From positions 1 through 9,452 of the forward strand of contig JBBSIF010000105.1 of NCBI GenBank assembly GCA_038232255.1: 9,452 nt of DNA, written 5' to 3'. Source of the stretch: JAWWPG01 sp038232255 (GTDB taxonomy: Bacteria > Actinomycetota > Actinomycetes > Propionibacteriales > Nocardioidaceae). Shown here piece by piece: positions 1 to 4,933 of the stretch (position 1 is its first letter; every line of letters begins with the position of its first letter). A program made the position numbers and the translations under genes. The notes beneath the pieces are model-generated. The model had not been told where the DNA came from and ran no database searches. It worked only from the letters and a program-made list of their open reading frames with translations.

Positions 1-100
1 CGGGCGGGTAAGGCCGATTCTATTACGCCAGGTCACAACCGATGACGTCGACCCCCAGCCGCCGGGACTAATAGGTCAAGTGACCCGTGTAACCGGACAT
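1..100 (-). pseudogene. rpsD: rpsD relic (ribosomal protein S4), N-terminal part, three in-frame stops
   Basis: Reading leftwards from ATG (98-100), the frame gives MSGYTGHLTY, a TAG stop (68-70), SRRLGVDVIGCDLA, TAA (23-25) and TAG (20-22) back to back, then NRPYPP to the window edge. This aligns without gaps to the actinobacterial S4 N-terminus, in which YTG, SRRLGVD, the GGD region and RPYPP are hallmarks. The stops fall where S4 normally has Lys11 and Phe-Glu 26-27, and conserved positions are changed (Arg3 to Gly, Pro7 to His, Arg10 to Tyr). The start keeps an AGGAGA (111-116) ten bases upstream and lies 32 bp after rpsK, the usual place of rpsD. S4 nucleates 30S assembly and in some bacteria represses its own operon, so a working copy should exist elsewhere. 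Stop-codon recoding is unlikely because TAA and TAG end rplF, rpsN, adk and rpsH here. Sequencing error would need many independent changes. The rest of the relic lies outside the window. Confidence 0.87.
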
Positions 101-132
101 GGTCTGTCAATCTCCTACTCGTTCTCGGGTGC

Positions 133-537
133 TCAGACGCGACGGCGCTTGGGCGGGCGGCAGCCGTTGTGCGGCACGGGCGTGACGTCGGAAATCGCTC
201 CAACTTCGAGGCCCACGGCACCCAACGAACGGATCGCCGTCTCACGTCCGGAGCCGGGGCCCTTGACGAAGACGTCGATCTTCTTCATGCCGTGCTCCAT
301 CGCCCGGCGCCCGGCGGCTTCAGCGGCCATCTGCGCGGCGAAGGGAGTGGACTTGCGCGAGCCCTTGAAGCCGACGGTGCCGGCACTGGCCAACGAGATC
401 ACCCCGCCGGAGGGGTCGGTAATCGTGATGATCGTGTTGTTGAACGTGCTCTTGATGTGGGCGTGGCCCAGGGCGACGTTCTTCTTCTCCTTGCGGCGCA
501 CCTTCTTCGCGCCAGCGGTGCGACTCTTGGGGGGCAT
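133..537 (-). CDS. rpsK: 30S ribosomal protein S11
   Basis: Encodes 134 residues, full length for actinobacterial S11, with a basic N-terminus (PPKSRTAGAKKVRRKEKKN), the central HIKSTFNNTIITITD segment, GFKGSRKSTPFAAQ and the C-terminal VTPVPHNGCRPPKRRRV tail. S11 binds 16S rRNA on the small-subunit platform, next to S6 and S18, and contacts the mRNA near the exit site. The ATG at 535-537 has a GGAGC Shine-Dalgarno (545-549) seven bases upstream, and the stop is TGA. The gene starts 18 bp after rpsM ends, so the two are almost certainly co-transcribed. It is followed not by an intact rpsD but by the rpsD relic. No oddities are seen in the protein itself. Confidence 0.98.
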   Translation of the reverse strand: MPPKSRTAGAKKVRRKEKKNVALGHAHIKSTFNNTIITITDPSGGVISLASAGTVGFKGSRKSTPFAAQMAAEAAGRRAMEHGMKKIDVFVKGPGSGRETAIRSLGAVGLEVGAISDVTPVPHNGCRPPKRRRV

Positions 538-555
538 CTCAGAAGCTCCGATCTA

Positions 556-933
556 TCACTTGGCGGCCTTCTTCCTGCCGGCGACGGTGCGCTTGGGTCC
601 CTTGCGGGTGCGCGCGTTCGTCTTGGTGCGCTGTCCGTGGACAGGCAGGCCTTGACGGTGCCGCCGGCCCTGGTAGCTGCCGATCTCGACCTTGCGGCGG
701 ATGTCGGCCGTCACCTCACGGCGCAGGTCACCTTCGACCTGGAAGTTCCCCTGGATGTAGTCGCGGAGCTTGACCAGCTCCTCGTCGCCGAGCTCGTGGA
801 CCCGCATGTCGGGGCTGATGCCCGTCGCTGTCAGCAGCTCGGTGGAGCGCGTCTTTCCGATTCCGAAGATGTAGGTGAGGGCTACCTCGACGCGCTTGTC
901 ACGCGGGAGGTCCACACCGACGAGTCGTGCCAT
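556..933 (-). CDS. rpsM: 30S ribosomal protein S13
   Basis: Encodes 125 residues, the usual length. Visible hallmarks are the N-terminal MARLVGVDLPRDKRVEVALT, the helix-hairpin motif FGIGKTRS (about residues 23-30), GDLRREVTADIRRKVEIG, and the basic C-terminal extension LPVHGQRTKTNARTRKGP that reaches the tRNAs. S13 sits in the head of the 30S subunit, binds 16S rRNA helices and forms bridges to L5. The ATG at 931-933 has only a weak, distant Shine-Dalgarno-like AAAGG. The 202-bp upstream gap contains two strong potential hairpins, so translation or transcription here may be regulated. The TGA stop is 18 bp before rpsK. In organisms studied so far S4 can bind the alpha-operon leader before rpsM. 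Whether that applies here is unknown, and the local rpsD is broken. Confidence 0.98.
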   Translation of the reverse strand: MARLVGVDLPRDKRVEVALTYIFGIGKTRSTELLTATGISPDMRVHELGDEELVKLRDYIQGNFQVEGDLRREVTADIRRKVEIGSYQGRRHRQGLPVHGQRTKTNARTRKGPKRTVAGRKKAAK

Positions 934-1030
934 CAGGCGGTATGCCTTTCGTCCGTCGGAGGTGTCGTGCGCGCCGCGTCCCTGAGCCGTCTTGTCGGTC
1001 TCCCTTGCGGGTCGCCGTACGACGGAACAG

Positions 1031-1052
1031 GGCCCCGGCCTCCGGTCCGGGG
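1031..1052 (-). repeat. Inverted repeat (hairpin) in the rpsM leader
   Basis: On the transcript strand a CCCCGG / CCGGGG stem (1047-1052 with 1033-1038) encloses an eight-base loop. It lies about 100 bp upstream of the rpsM start, right next to the larger hairpin at 1058-1085. No T-run follows, so it is not a classical intrinsic terminator. It could be a regulatory leader structure, an RNA-processing site, or chance in GC-rich DNA. Confidence 0.5.
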
Positions 1053-1057
1053 GTGAC

Positions 1058-1085
1058 GCCGGCTCCCCCGAGGGGGAGGGCCGGC
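1058..1085 (-). repeat. Long GC-rich hairpin between rpmJ and rpsM
   Basis: The transcript strand can fold into an 11-bp stem: GCCGG pairs with CCGGC at the base, then a two-base bulge, then CTCCCC pairs with GGGGAG around a CTCG tetraloop. It lies 50 bp after rpmJ and is the most stable structure I could find by eye in the window. It lacks the T-tract of an intrinsic terminator. It may act as a weak or U-less terminator, an attenuator, a processing site, or a protein-binding leader element for rpsM-rpsK. Confidence 0.6.
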
Positions 1086-1135
1086 GAGCGGTCGCGCTGG
1101 ATGAGCTCGGCGGGTTGCCGACCTCGGGGAGTGAT

Positions 1136-1249
1136 TCAGCCTTGCCGTTGCTTGTGGCGCGGGTTCTCGCAGATCACCATGACCCGCCCGTTACGGCGGA
1201 TCACCTTGCACTTGTCACAGATCTTCTTGACGCTCGGGTTGACCTTCAT
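1136..1249 (-). CDS. rpmJ: 50S ribosomal protein L36 (zinc-binding form)
   Basis: A 37-residue gene. The protein starts MKVNPSVKKICDKC and ends ENPRHKQRQG, the full length of bacterial L36. Cys11, Cys14, Cys27 and His32 form the expected zinc ribbon (C-x2-C, C-x4-H), so this is the zinc-dependent paralog and not the zinc-free type induced in zinc starvation. L36 binds 23S rRNA near the base of the L7/L12 stalk. The ATG at 1247-1249 has a GGAGAG Shine-Dalgarno five bases upstream, and the stop is TGA. It follows infA by 102 bp, the standard infA-rpmJ order of actinobacteria, and precedes rpsM by a structured 202-bp gap. Confidence 0.98.
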   Translation of the reverse strand: MKVNPSVKKICDKCKVIRRNGRVMVICENPRHKQRQG

Positions 1250-1326
1250 CGAGCTCTCCATCGGGTGTTGCCGGTCCGCATGGCAGTCACGGGACCAACG
1301 GGTTGTGGCGAACGGTCGGCGACCTG

Positions 1327-1344
1327 AGCCCGGACTGCCGGGCT
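1327..1344 (-). repeat. Perfect inverted repeat just after infA
   Basis: AGCCCGG (1338-1344 on the transcript strand) pairs perfectly with CCGGGCT (1327-1333) around a four-base CAGT loop, starting about 7 bases after the infA stop. No T-run follows, so a full terminator is unlikely. A role as mRNA 3'-end stabiliser or partial terminator between infA and rpmJ is inference. Confidence 0.55.
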
Positions 1345-1351
1345 ACAGCGC

Positions 1352-1573
1352 TCACTTGTAGCGGTAGACGATGCGTCCACGGGTCAGGTCGTACGGCGAG
1401 AGCTCGACCACGACACGGTCCTCGGGGAGGATCCGGATGTAGTGCTGGCGCATCTTGCCGCTGATGTGGGCGAGAACCTTGTGCCCGTTGTTGAGCTCCA
1501 CCCGAAACATCGCGTTCGGGAGCGCTTCGACAACGCTGCCCTCGATCTCGATGACCCCTTCCTTCTTCGGCAT
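1352..1573 (-). CDS. infA: Translation initiation factor IF-1
   Basis: Encodes 73 residues forming one S1/OB-fold domain: MPKKEGVIEIEGSVVEALPN at the start, the signature NGHKVLAHISGKMRQHYIRI, and LTRGRIVYRYK at the end. IF-1 binds the A site of the 30S subunit and, with IF-2 and IF-3, controls selection of initiator tRNA. The ATG at 1571-1573 was chosen because it matches the family start exactly. The open frame continues upstream to 1765, but that part is unlike IF-1. A GGAGG lies only two bases before the ATG, unusually close for a Shine-Dalgarno. The 234-bp upstream region holds a terminator-like hairpin and two further hairpins, so infA probably begins its own transcription unit together with rpmJ and perhaps rpsM-rpsK. 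The stop is TGA. Confidence 0.98.
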   Translation of the reverse strand: MPKKEGVIEIEGSVVEALPNAMFRVELNNGHKVLAHISGKMRQHYIRILPEDRVVVELSPYDLTRGRIVYRYK

Positions 1574-1598
1574 GTCCTCCGCAATCTGTTGGGAACGT

Positions 1599-1616
1599 GC
1601 TGGCCCAGCGGCCAGC
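1599..1616 (-). repeat. Perfect 7-bp hairpin in the infA 5' leader
   Basis: GCTGGCC and GGCCAGC pair perfectly around a four-base GCTG loop, 25 bases upstream of the infA start codon. Being that close to the ribosome-binding site it could influence initiation, but there is no direct evidence for regulation. Confidence 0.5.
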
Positions 1617-1687
1617 GGGGACGACAGGACACTTTCGCGGCCTGGCGGATCTTCTGCTGTCGTACGACGCTCTCCTGCCGCCGCGCA

Positions 1688-1704
1688 CCCATCCCCGAGA
1701 TGGG
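1688..1704 (-). repeat. Inverted repeat in the infA upstream region
   Basis: CCCATC and GATGGG can pair around a five-base loop. It lies between the terminator-like hairpin (1721-1743) and a 10-bp palindrome GTCGTACGAC at 1659-1668. It could be a second stem of the 5' leader or an operator-like site. I recognise no known motif. Confidence 0.35.
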
Positions 1705-1720
1705 GCAGCCGCAGGGCACA

Positions 1721-1743
1721 CGAAAACGGGCCCGGAGCGGGCC
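1721..1743 (-). terminator. Terminator-like hairpin after the RCC1-like gene
   Basis: On the minus strand GGCCCG pairs perfectly with CGGGCC around a CTC loop (1729-1743), followed two bases later by TTTT (1723-1726). It lies 64 bp beyond the stop of the RCC1-like gene and about 150 bp before infA. The stem is short and the T-run is only four, so termination may be partial. It supports separating the RCC1-like transcript from the infA unit. Confidence 0.55.
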
Positions 1744-1751
1744 GACACGCA

Positions 1752-1757
1752 AGTTTA
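1752..1757 (-). promoter_or_regulatory. Possible -10 element (TAAACT) upstream of infA
   Basis: TAAACT fits the TAnnnT pattern of housekeeping promoters. No good -35 is seen 17-18 bases upstream (TTTCCG at 18). A transcript from here would start close to or inside the terminator-like hairpin, leaving a leader of about 170 bases before infA. I found no better infA promoter by eye in 1574-1720. Confidence 0.25.
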
Positions 1758-1807
1758 CGTGGCATCCAGCGTTTCCGGAAATCGTCCGCGCTCCTCGAAC
1801 CTCCGGC

Positions 1808-2998
1808 TCAGCCGTCGACGACCGGCTGCGGCGTCAGGCGGTCGACGCCTTGAGTCCCATCGCCCAGCTGACCGAAGCCATTCCATCCCCAGCACCAAGC
1901 GGACCCGTCGGTCTTCGTCGCGCAGGTGTGATGCCCTCCGGCGCTCACGATCGCCCAGTCCCGGTCGGCCCCGATCCGAACCGGGGAGTTCTCGTTGGCC
2001 GTGGTGCCGTTGCCGAGCTGTCCGTTGGAGTTGAGGCCGAAGCACCAGAGACTTCTGCCGGTCTTCACGCCGCAGATGTGATATCCGAAGACGCTGATCG
2101 TTGCCCAGTCGGTGGCGTCGTCCACCTGTTCGGGGACGTACGAGCTATCCGGCTCAGCCCCCGCCGCGTTGGATTTTTTGTTGCCCCAACACCAGGCGGT
2201 GCCGTCTGACTTCGTGGCGCAGGAGAAATAGATGCCTGCACTGATGATGGCCCAGTCCGAGTCGCCGCCCACCTGAACCGGTGCGTCACGGTTGATCTGG
2301 GTGCCGTCGCCGACCTGGCTCTCCCTGTTCCGTCCCCAGCACCACGCCGACCCGTCATCGCGCAGTGCGCAGGTGTGGTTCTTGCCGGTTGCAACGCTTC
2401 CCCAAAACGTGGACCTGCCCACCCGGGTGGGCTCGTACCTGGCGCCGGACTGCCCGATGCCCAACTGACCGAAGTGGTTGCCGCCCCAACACCAGAGCGT
2501 GCCATCGGTCCTGGTCGCGCAGGTGTGATACCCGCCGGCGTCAACGCTCGCCCAGTCGGTTGCGCTGCTGACCTGGGTCGGCAGCTGCACGTTATGCCCG
2601 CTGGGGAACCCGAGCTGCCCATGGCGGTTGCGCCCCCAGCACCAGAGCGATCCATCGAGCTTGACGCCGCAGGCGTGCCCGCCGCCGACGGCAACCACGG
2701 CCCAGCCGATGTCGGACGCGACTTGTTGCGGCGCGGTCCGAACGCCGCCGCCTCCAATGCCGAGCTGACCTGTCTTATTGGAGCCCCAGCACCACAAGGC
2801 GTGGTCGCGCGCGATGCCGCATGTCGACTTGTTGCCGGCGGTCAGGCTCGACCAGCCGGATTCCGGTGCCTGTAGCCGCGGCATGTCTCGCCGATCCAGA
2901 GCGGCGCCCGCCGTCGTAGGGGTGCCCAAAAGGGCGGCGCCAGTCAGCGCCGCTGCAGCTGCCAGCCTTGCCACGCGGGTCGCAGATGGTCGCTTCAT
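1808..2998 (-). CDS. Secreted RCC1-like seven-repeat beta-propeller protein
   Basis: Encodes 396 residues. Residues 1-32 form a signal peptide (KRPSATRVAR, then an Ala/Leu-rich core) with a likely cleavage at AGA|A after residue 32. The rest is seven tandem repeats of 50 residues (49 in the fifth), each shaped like W-x10-C-x9-C-(W/F)-G-x5-GQLG, with tryptophans at about 49, 99, 149, 199, 249, 298 and 348. This is the RCC1 repeat pattern, and seven repeats close one propeller. Each repeat holds two Cys ten residues apart (60/70 through 359/369, 14 in all and no others), suggesting one disulfide per blade outside the cell. The fifth repeat lacks GQLG. No anchor, sortase motif or catalytic domain is seen, so a binding or surface role is likely but unproven. 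It lies within a ribosomal-protein cluster, with its own promoter-like and terminator-like signals. Codon use includes AAA AAA (2174-2179), unlike its neighbours, which hints at later insertion. Confidence 0.93.
   Translation of the reverse strand: MKRPSATRVARLAAAAALTGAALLGTPTTAGAALDRRDMPRLQAPESGWSSLTAGNKSTCGIARDHALWCWGSNKTGQLGIGGGGVRTAPQQVASDIGWAVVAVGGGHACGVKLDGSLWCWGRNRHGQLGFPSGHNVQLPTQVSSATDWASVDAGGYHTCATRTDGTLWCWGGNHFGQLGIGQSGARYEPTRVGRSTFWGSVATGKNHTCALRDDGSAWCWGRNRESQVGDGTQINRDAPVQVGGDSDWAIISAGIYFSCATKSDGTAWCWGNKKSNAAGAEPDSSYVPEQVDDATDWATISVFGYHICGVKTGRSLWCFGLNSNGQLGNGTTANENSPVRIGADRDWAIVSAGGHHTCATKTDGSAWCWGWNGFGQLGDGTQGVDRLTPQPVVDG
1811..2854 (-). repeat. Seven tandem ~150-bp repeats encoding propeller blades
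   Basis: This is the coding stretch for residues 49-396 of the RCC1-like protein. The 50-codon period is kept almost exactly, with the core W-C-W-G conserved in six blades and W-C-F-G in the sixth. The blades have diverged at nucleotide level, so recent expansion of repeats is not indicated. Confidence 0.85.
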
Positions 2999-3030
2999 GT
3001 CGCCCGTTCCGTCCCTCGAGGTTCTGGCCG

Positions 3031-3036
3031 ACCCTA
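3031..3036 (-). promoter_or_regulatory. Possible -10 element (TAGGGT) for the RCC1-like gene
   Basis: TAGGGT matches the actinobacterial TAGRRT type of -10 hexamer and lies 32 bases upstream of the ATG at 2998. No convincing -35 is seen at the usual spacing. The 94-bp gap between the DUF2630-like gene and this gene would be large enough for a promoter. Confidence 0.35.
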
Positions 3037-3092
3037 CACCCGTTCCCTTCGGCCGCCGGCGAATCGAGTCGGGGTACGACGCCGCGACGGAC

Positions 3093-3425
3093 TCAGCCGA
3101 GATAACCCTCGACTATGCCGGGGGAGCGCTCCCGCGCCGTCTCGGGATTGTCGGCGTACTGGCGCTTCGCGTCCCGCTGCCGCAGCAGGTCCCACGCCTG
3201 GTCGAGCTCGACCTCGATCGTGGCCAGCCGGGCGTGCTCCTCGTCGCGGGAGATCTCGCCGGCGGTCAGCCTGCGTCGCAGCTGATGCTCCTCGTCGACC
3301 AGGGCGGTGATGTGCTGGTGGATCGCTGCGTCGTCTGCCGTGCCCTCAGCGTACGACGCCCCTGGAGGTCGGTTTCGCGCCCGACCGAAGACGAGCGATC
3401 CAGGCAGCTGCAGCAACCCCCACAC
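3093..3425 (-). CDS. DUF2630-like small protein, start uncertain
   Basis: The C-terminal 82 codons (3096-3341) encode a charged, probably helical protein: TADDAAIHQHITALVDEEHQ, RRRLTAGEISRDEEHARL, LDQAWDLLRQRDAKR, and the tail PGIVEGYLG. This matches the DUF2630 family, about 80 residues long with no known function. Family members usually begin just before ADD-xIH. Here that codon is ACG (3339-3341), not ATG, and no NTG codon occurs in frame until about 25 codons further up. I give the GTG at 3423-3425 as the annotated start (110 residues, with a GGACGG about eight bases upstream). Initiation at ACG or loss of the start codon are alternatives. The extension does not resemble the family and contains a hairpin. 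The gene lies after map on the same strand and ends with TGA. Confidence 0.72.
   Translation of the reverse strand: MWGLLQLPGSLVFGRARNRPPGASYAEGTADDAAIHQHITALVDEEHQLRRRLTAGEISRDEEHARLATIEVELDQAWDLLRQRDAKRQYADNPETARERSPGIVEGYLG
3367..3386 (-). repeat. Inverted repeat between map and the DUF2630 core
   Basis: GGTCGG and CCGACC can pair around an eight-base GCGCGAAA loop, about 25 bases upstream of the ACG that stands where the DUF2630 start is expected. If translation begins downstream, this is a 5' leader structure. If the GTG start is used, it lies inside the gene. Confidence 0.35.
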
Positions 3426-3463
3426 CTCGAGATCCGTCCGAAGCGAAGGCGCGCGACGATGGG

Positions 3464-4273
3464 TCAGGCGGCGCAGGGGACGCCGAGATCCGCCAGCTTC
3501 GAGGCGCCGCCGTCCAGAGCCGTCAGCACCAGCGCGCCGCGCGGCGTCAGCGTGAACGAGTGCTCGAAGTGCGCGGACCACGAGCCGTCGGTGGTGACGA
3601 CCGTCCAGTCGTCGTCGAGCGTCCGGGTCTCGATGGTGCCCATCGTGATCATCGGCTCGACGGCCAGGGCGAGGCCCTCCACGAGGCGCGGCCCCTTGCC
3701 GGCTCGGCCGTAGTTCGGCACGTTCGGCGGCATGTGCATCGCCGACCCGATGCCGTGCCCGACGTACTCCTCGAGGATTCCGTAGCTGCCATGCGAGCGG
3801 ACGTAGGACTCGATGGCTGAGCTGATGTCGGAGACCCGGCCGCCCAGCCGCGCGGCAGCAAGGCCTCGCCACATCCCCTCCTCGCAGGTCCGCATCAGCT
3901 CGATGAGCTCAGGGCCGACGTCGCCGACGGCGACGGTGATCGCCGCGTCCCCGTGCCAGCCTTCGACGATCGCGCCGCAGTCGAGCGAGACGAGGTCTCC
4001 CTCGGCCAGCGTCCGTTCCCCGGGGATGCCGTGCACCACCTCGTCGTCGACCGACGCGCAGATCGTGGCGGGGAAGCCGTGGTAGCCGAGGAAGCTCGGA
4101 GTGGCGCCGCGCGAGCGGATGGCGTCCTCCGCGAGCACGTCGAGATCCTTGGTCGTGACTCCGGGTGCCACCGCGTCCCGCAGCAGCTCGAGGGTCTCAC
4201 CGACGACGATCCCGGCCTTGCGCATCAGCGCGATCTGACCGGGCGTCTTGATCTCCAGCTTGCGCTCGAACAC
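3464..4273 (-). CDS. map: Methionine aminopeptidase, type I
   Basis: Encodes 269 residues with the pita-bread fold of MetAP type I. It removes the initiator methionine from new proteins at the ribosome. The five metal ligands are all visible: Asp98 (SLDCG), Asp109 (GDAA), His173 (GHGIG), Glu206 (VEPM) and Glu237 (HFEHS). His81 (VVHGIP) is the usual substrate-contacting residue. There is no N-terminal zinc-finger extension. The start is GTG (4271-4273), followed by FERKLEIKTPGQIALMRKAG, typical for the family, 9 bp after the adk stop. No strong Shine-Dalgarno is seen, so coupling to adk translation is likely. The stop is TGA. The secY-adk-map order is classic in Gram-positive bacteria. Confidence 0.97.
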   Translation of the reverse strand: MFERKLEIKTPGQIALMRKAGIVVGETLELLRDAVAPGVTTKDLDVLAEDAIRSRGATPSFLGYHGFPATICASVDDEVVHGIPGERTLAEGDLVSLDCGAIVEGWHGDAAITVAVGDVGPELIELMRTCEEGMWRGLAAARLGGRVSDISSAIESYVRSHGSYGILEEYVGHGIGSAMHMPPNVPNYGRAGKGPRLVEGLALAVEPMITMGTIETRTLDDDWTVVTTDGSWSAHFEHSFTLTPRGALVLTALDGGASKLADLGVPCAA

Positions 4274-4282
4274 CGGCTACGC

Positions 4283-4933
4283 CTACTTGACGGACTCGAG
4301 GGCGTCGATGGCGCGAGCCGCCACCTCGTCGACGGAGCCCTGCGCGAGGATCGTGACCAGCAGTCCGAGATCGTCGTAGAAGCCGACAAGGGGTGCCGTC
4401 TCCTCGTTGTAGACCTCGAGTCGACGGCGCACCGTCTCGGGAAGGTCGTCGTCGCGCTGGAAGAGATCTCCACCGCAGACGTCGCAGACACCCTCCACAG
4501 TGGGGGGCTCGAAGTCGACGTGCCAGACGTGTCCACAGTCGCGGCAGATCCGCCTGCCACTGATGCGTCGCACCACCTCGTCGGCGTCGACCCGCATCTC
4601 GAGCACGGCGTCAAGCGGAGTGCCGAGCTCGTCCAGGAGCGTGGTCAGGGCCTGGGCCTGGGGCAACGTGCGCGGGAACCCGTCAAGCAGGAACCCGTCG
4701 ACGGTGTCCTCCCGCTGGAGGCGGTCGCGCACCAGGTCGATCGTGACCTTGTCGGGGACCAGCTCGCCGGCGTCCATGTAGTGCTTGGCAGCGAGCCCCA
4801 GGGACGTCTCCGCGGCGATGTGAGCGCGGAAGATGTCGCCAGTGGAGATCTGCGGAATGGAGTAGTGCTTGGTGATGAACTTCGCCTGGGTGCCTTTGCC
4901 GGCTCCTGGCGCCCCCACCAGGACCACGCGCAT
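4283..4933 (-). CDS. adk: Adenylate kinase, long form with zinc-type LID
   Basis: Encodes 216 residues. Adk interconverts AMP + ATP with 2 ADP in the cytoplasm. The P-loop GAPGAGKGT is at 7-15, the AMP-site STGDIFR at 30-36, and the signature DGFPRT at 84-89. The LID domain holds Cys130, Cys133, Cys150 and Cys153 (CRDC, CDVC), a four-cysteine site that normally binds structural zinc, followed by QRDDD. The long LID is as in Streptomyces; mycobacterial Adk is short and lacks it. The ATG (4931-4933) overlaps the secY stop by one base (TGATG), so translation is probably coupled. A GAAGGA lies about 11 bases upstream. The stop is TAG. Confidence 0.98.
   Translation of the reverse strand: MRVVLVGAPGAGKGTQAKFITKHYSIPQISTGDIFRAHIAAETSLGLAAKHYMDAGELVPDKVTIDLVRDRLQREDTVDGFLLDGFPRTLPQAQALTTLLDELGTPLDAVLEMRVDADEVVRRISGRRICRDCGHVWHVDFEPPTVEGVCDVCGGDLFQRDDDLPETVRRRLEVYNEETAPLVGFYDDLGLLVTILAQGSVDEVAARAIDALESVK

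Noticed and set aside
1..100. Stop-codon readthrough or a changed genetic code to rescue rpsD
   Set aside because: TAA and TAG end intact genes in the same window (rplF, rpsN, adk, rpsH), and the relic also has substitutions at conserved S4 residues, so decay is the simpler reading.
61..100. A ten-codon leader peptide (MSGYTGHLTY) after rpsK
   Set aside because: The similarity to S4 continues in frame beyond the stop (SRRLGVD, RPYPP), so the short frame is the beginning of the rpsD relic and not a separate peptide.
169..1056. Long plus-strand open frames, for example 169-1056, 3953-4954 and 4954-5784
   Set aside because: They lie opposite well-identified genes and have the skewed Arg/Ala/Asp-rich or His-rich composition typical of antisense frames in GC-rich DNA.
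1574..1765. 64-residue N-terminal extension of IF-1
   Set aside because: IF-1 has a fixed short N-terminus. The upstream frame runs through hairpins and a terminator-like element.
2174..2179. Six-A run in the RCC1-like gene as a programmed frameshift site
   Set aside because: The frame is intact on both sides with the repeat period kept, and no alternative downstream frame or stimulating structure is seen.
3426..3872. Open frame continuing upstream of the DUF2630-like gene through the 3' half of map
   Set aside because: It is an alternative frame of map with low-complexity Arg/Ala-rich content, and it does not look like any family.
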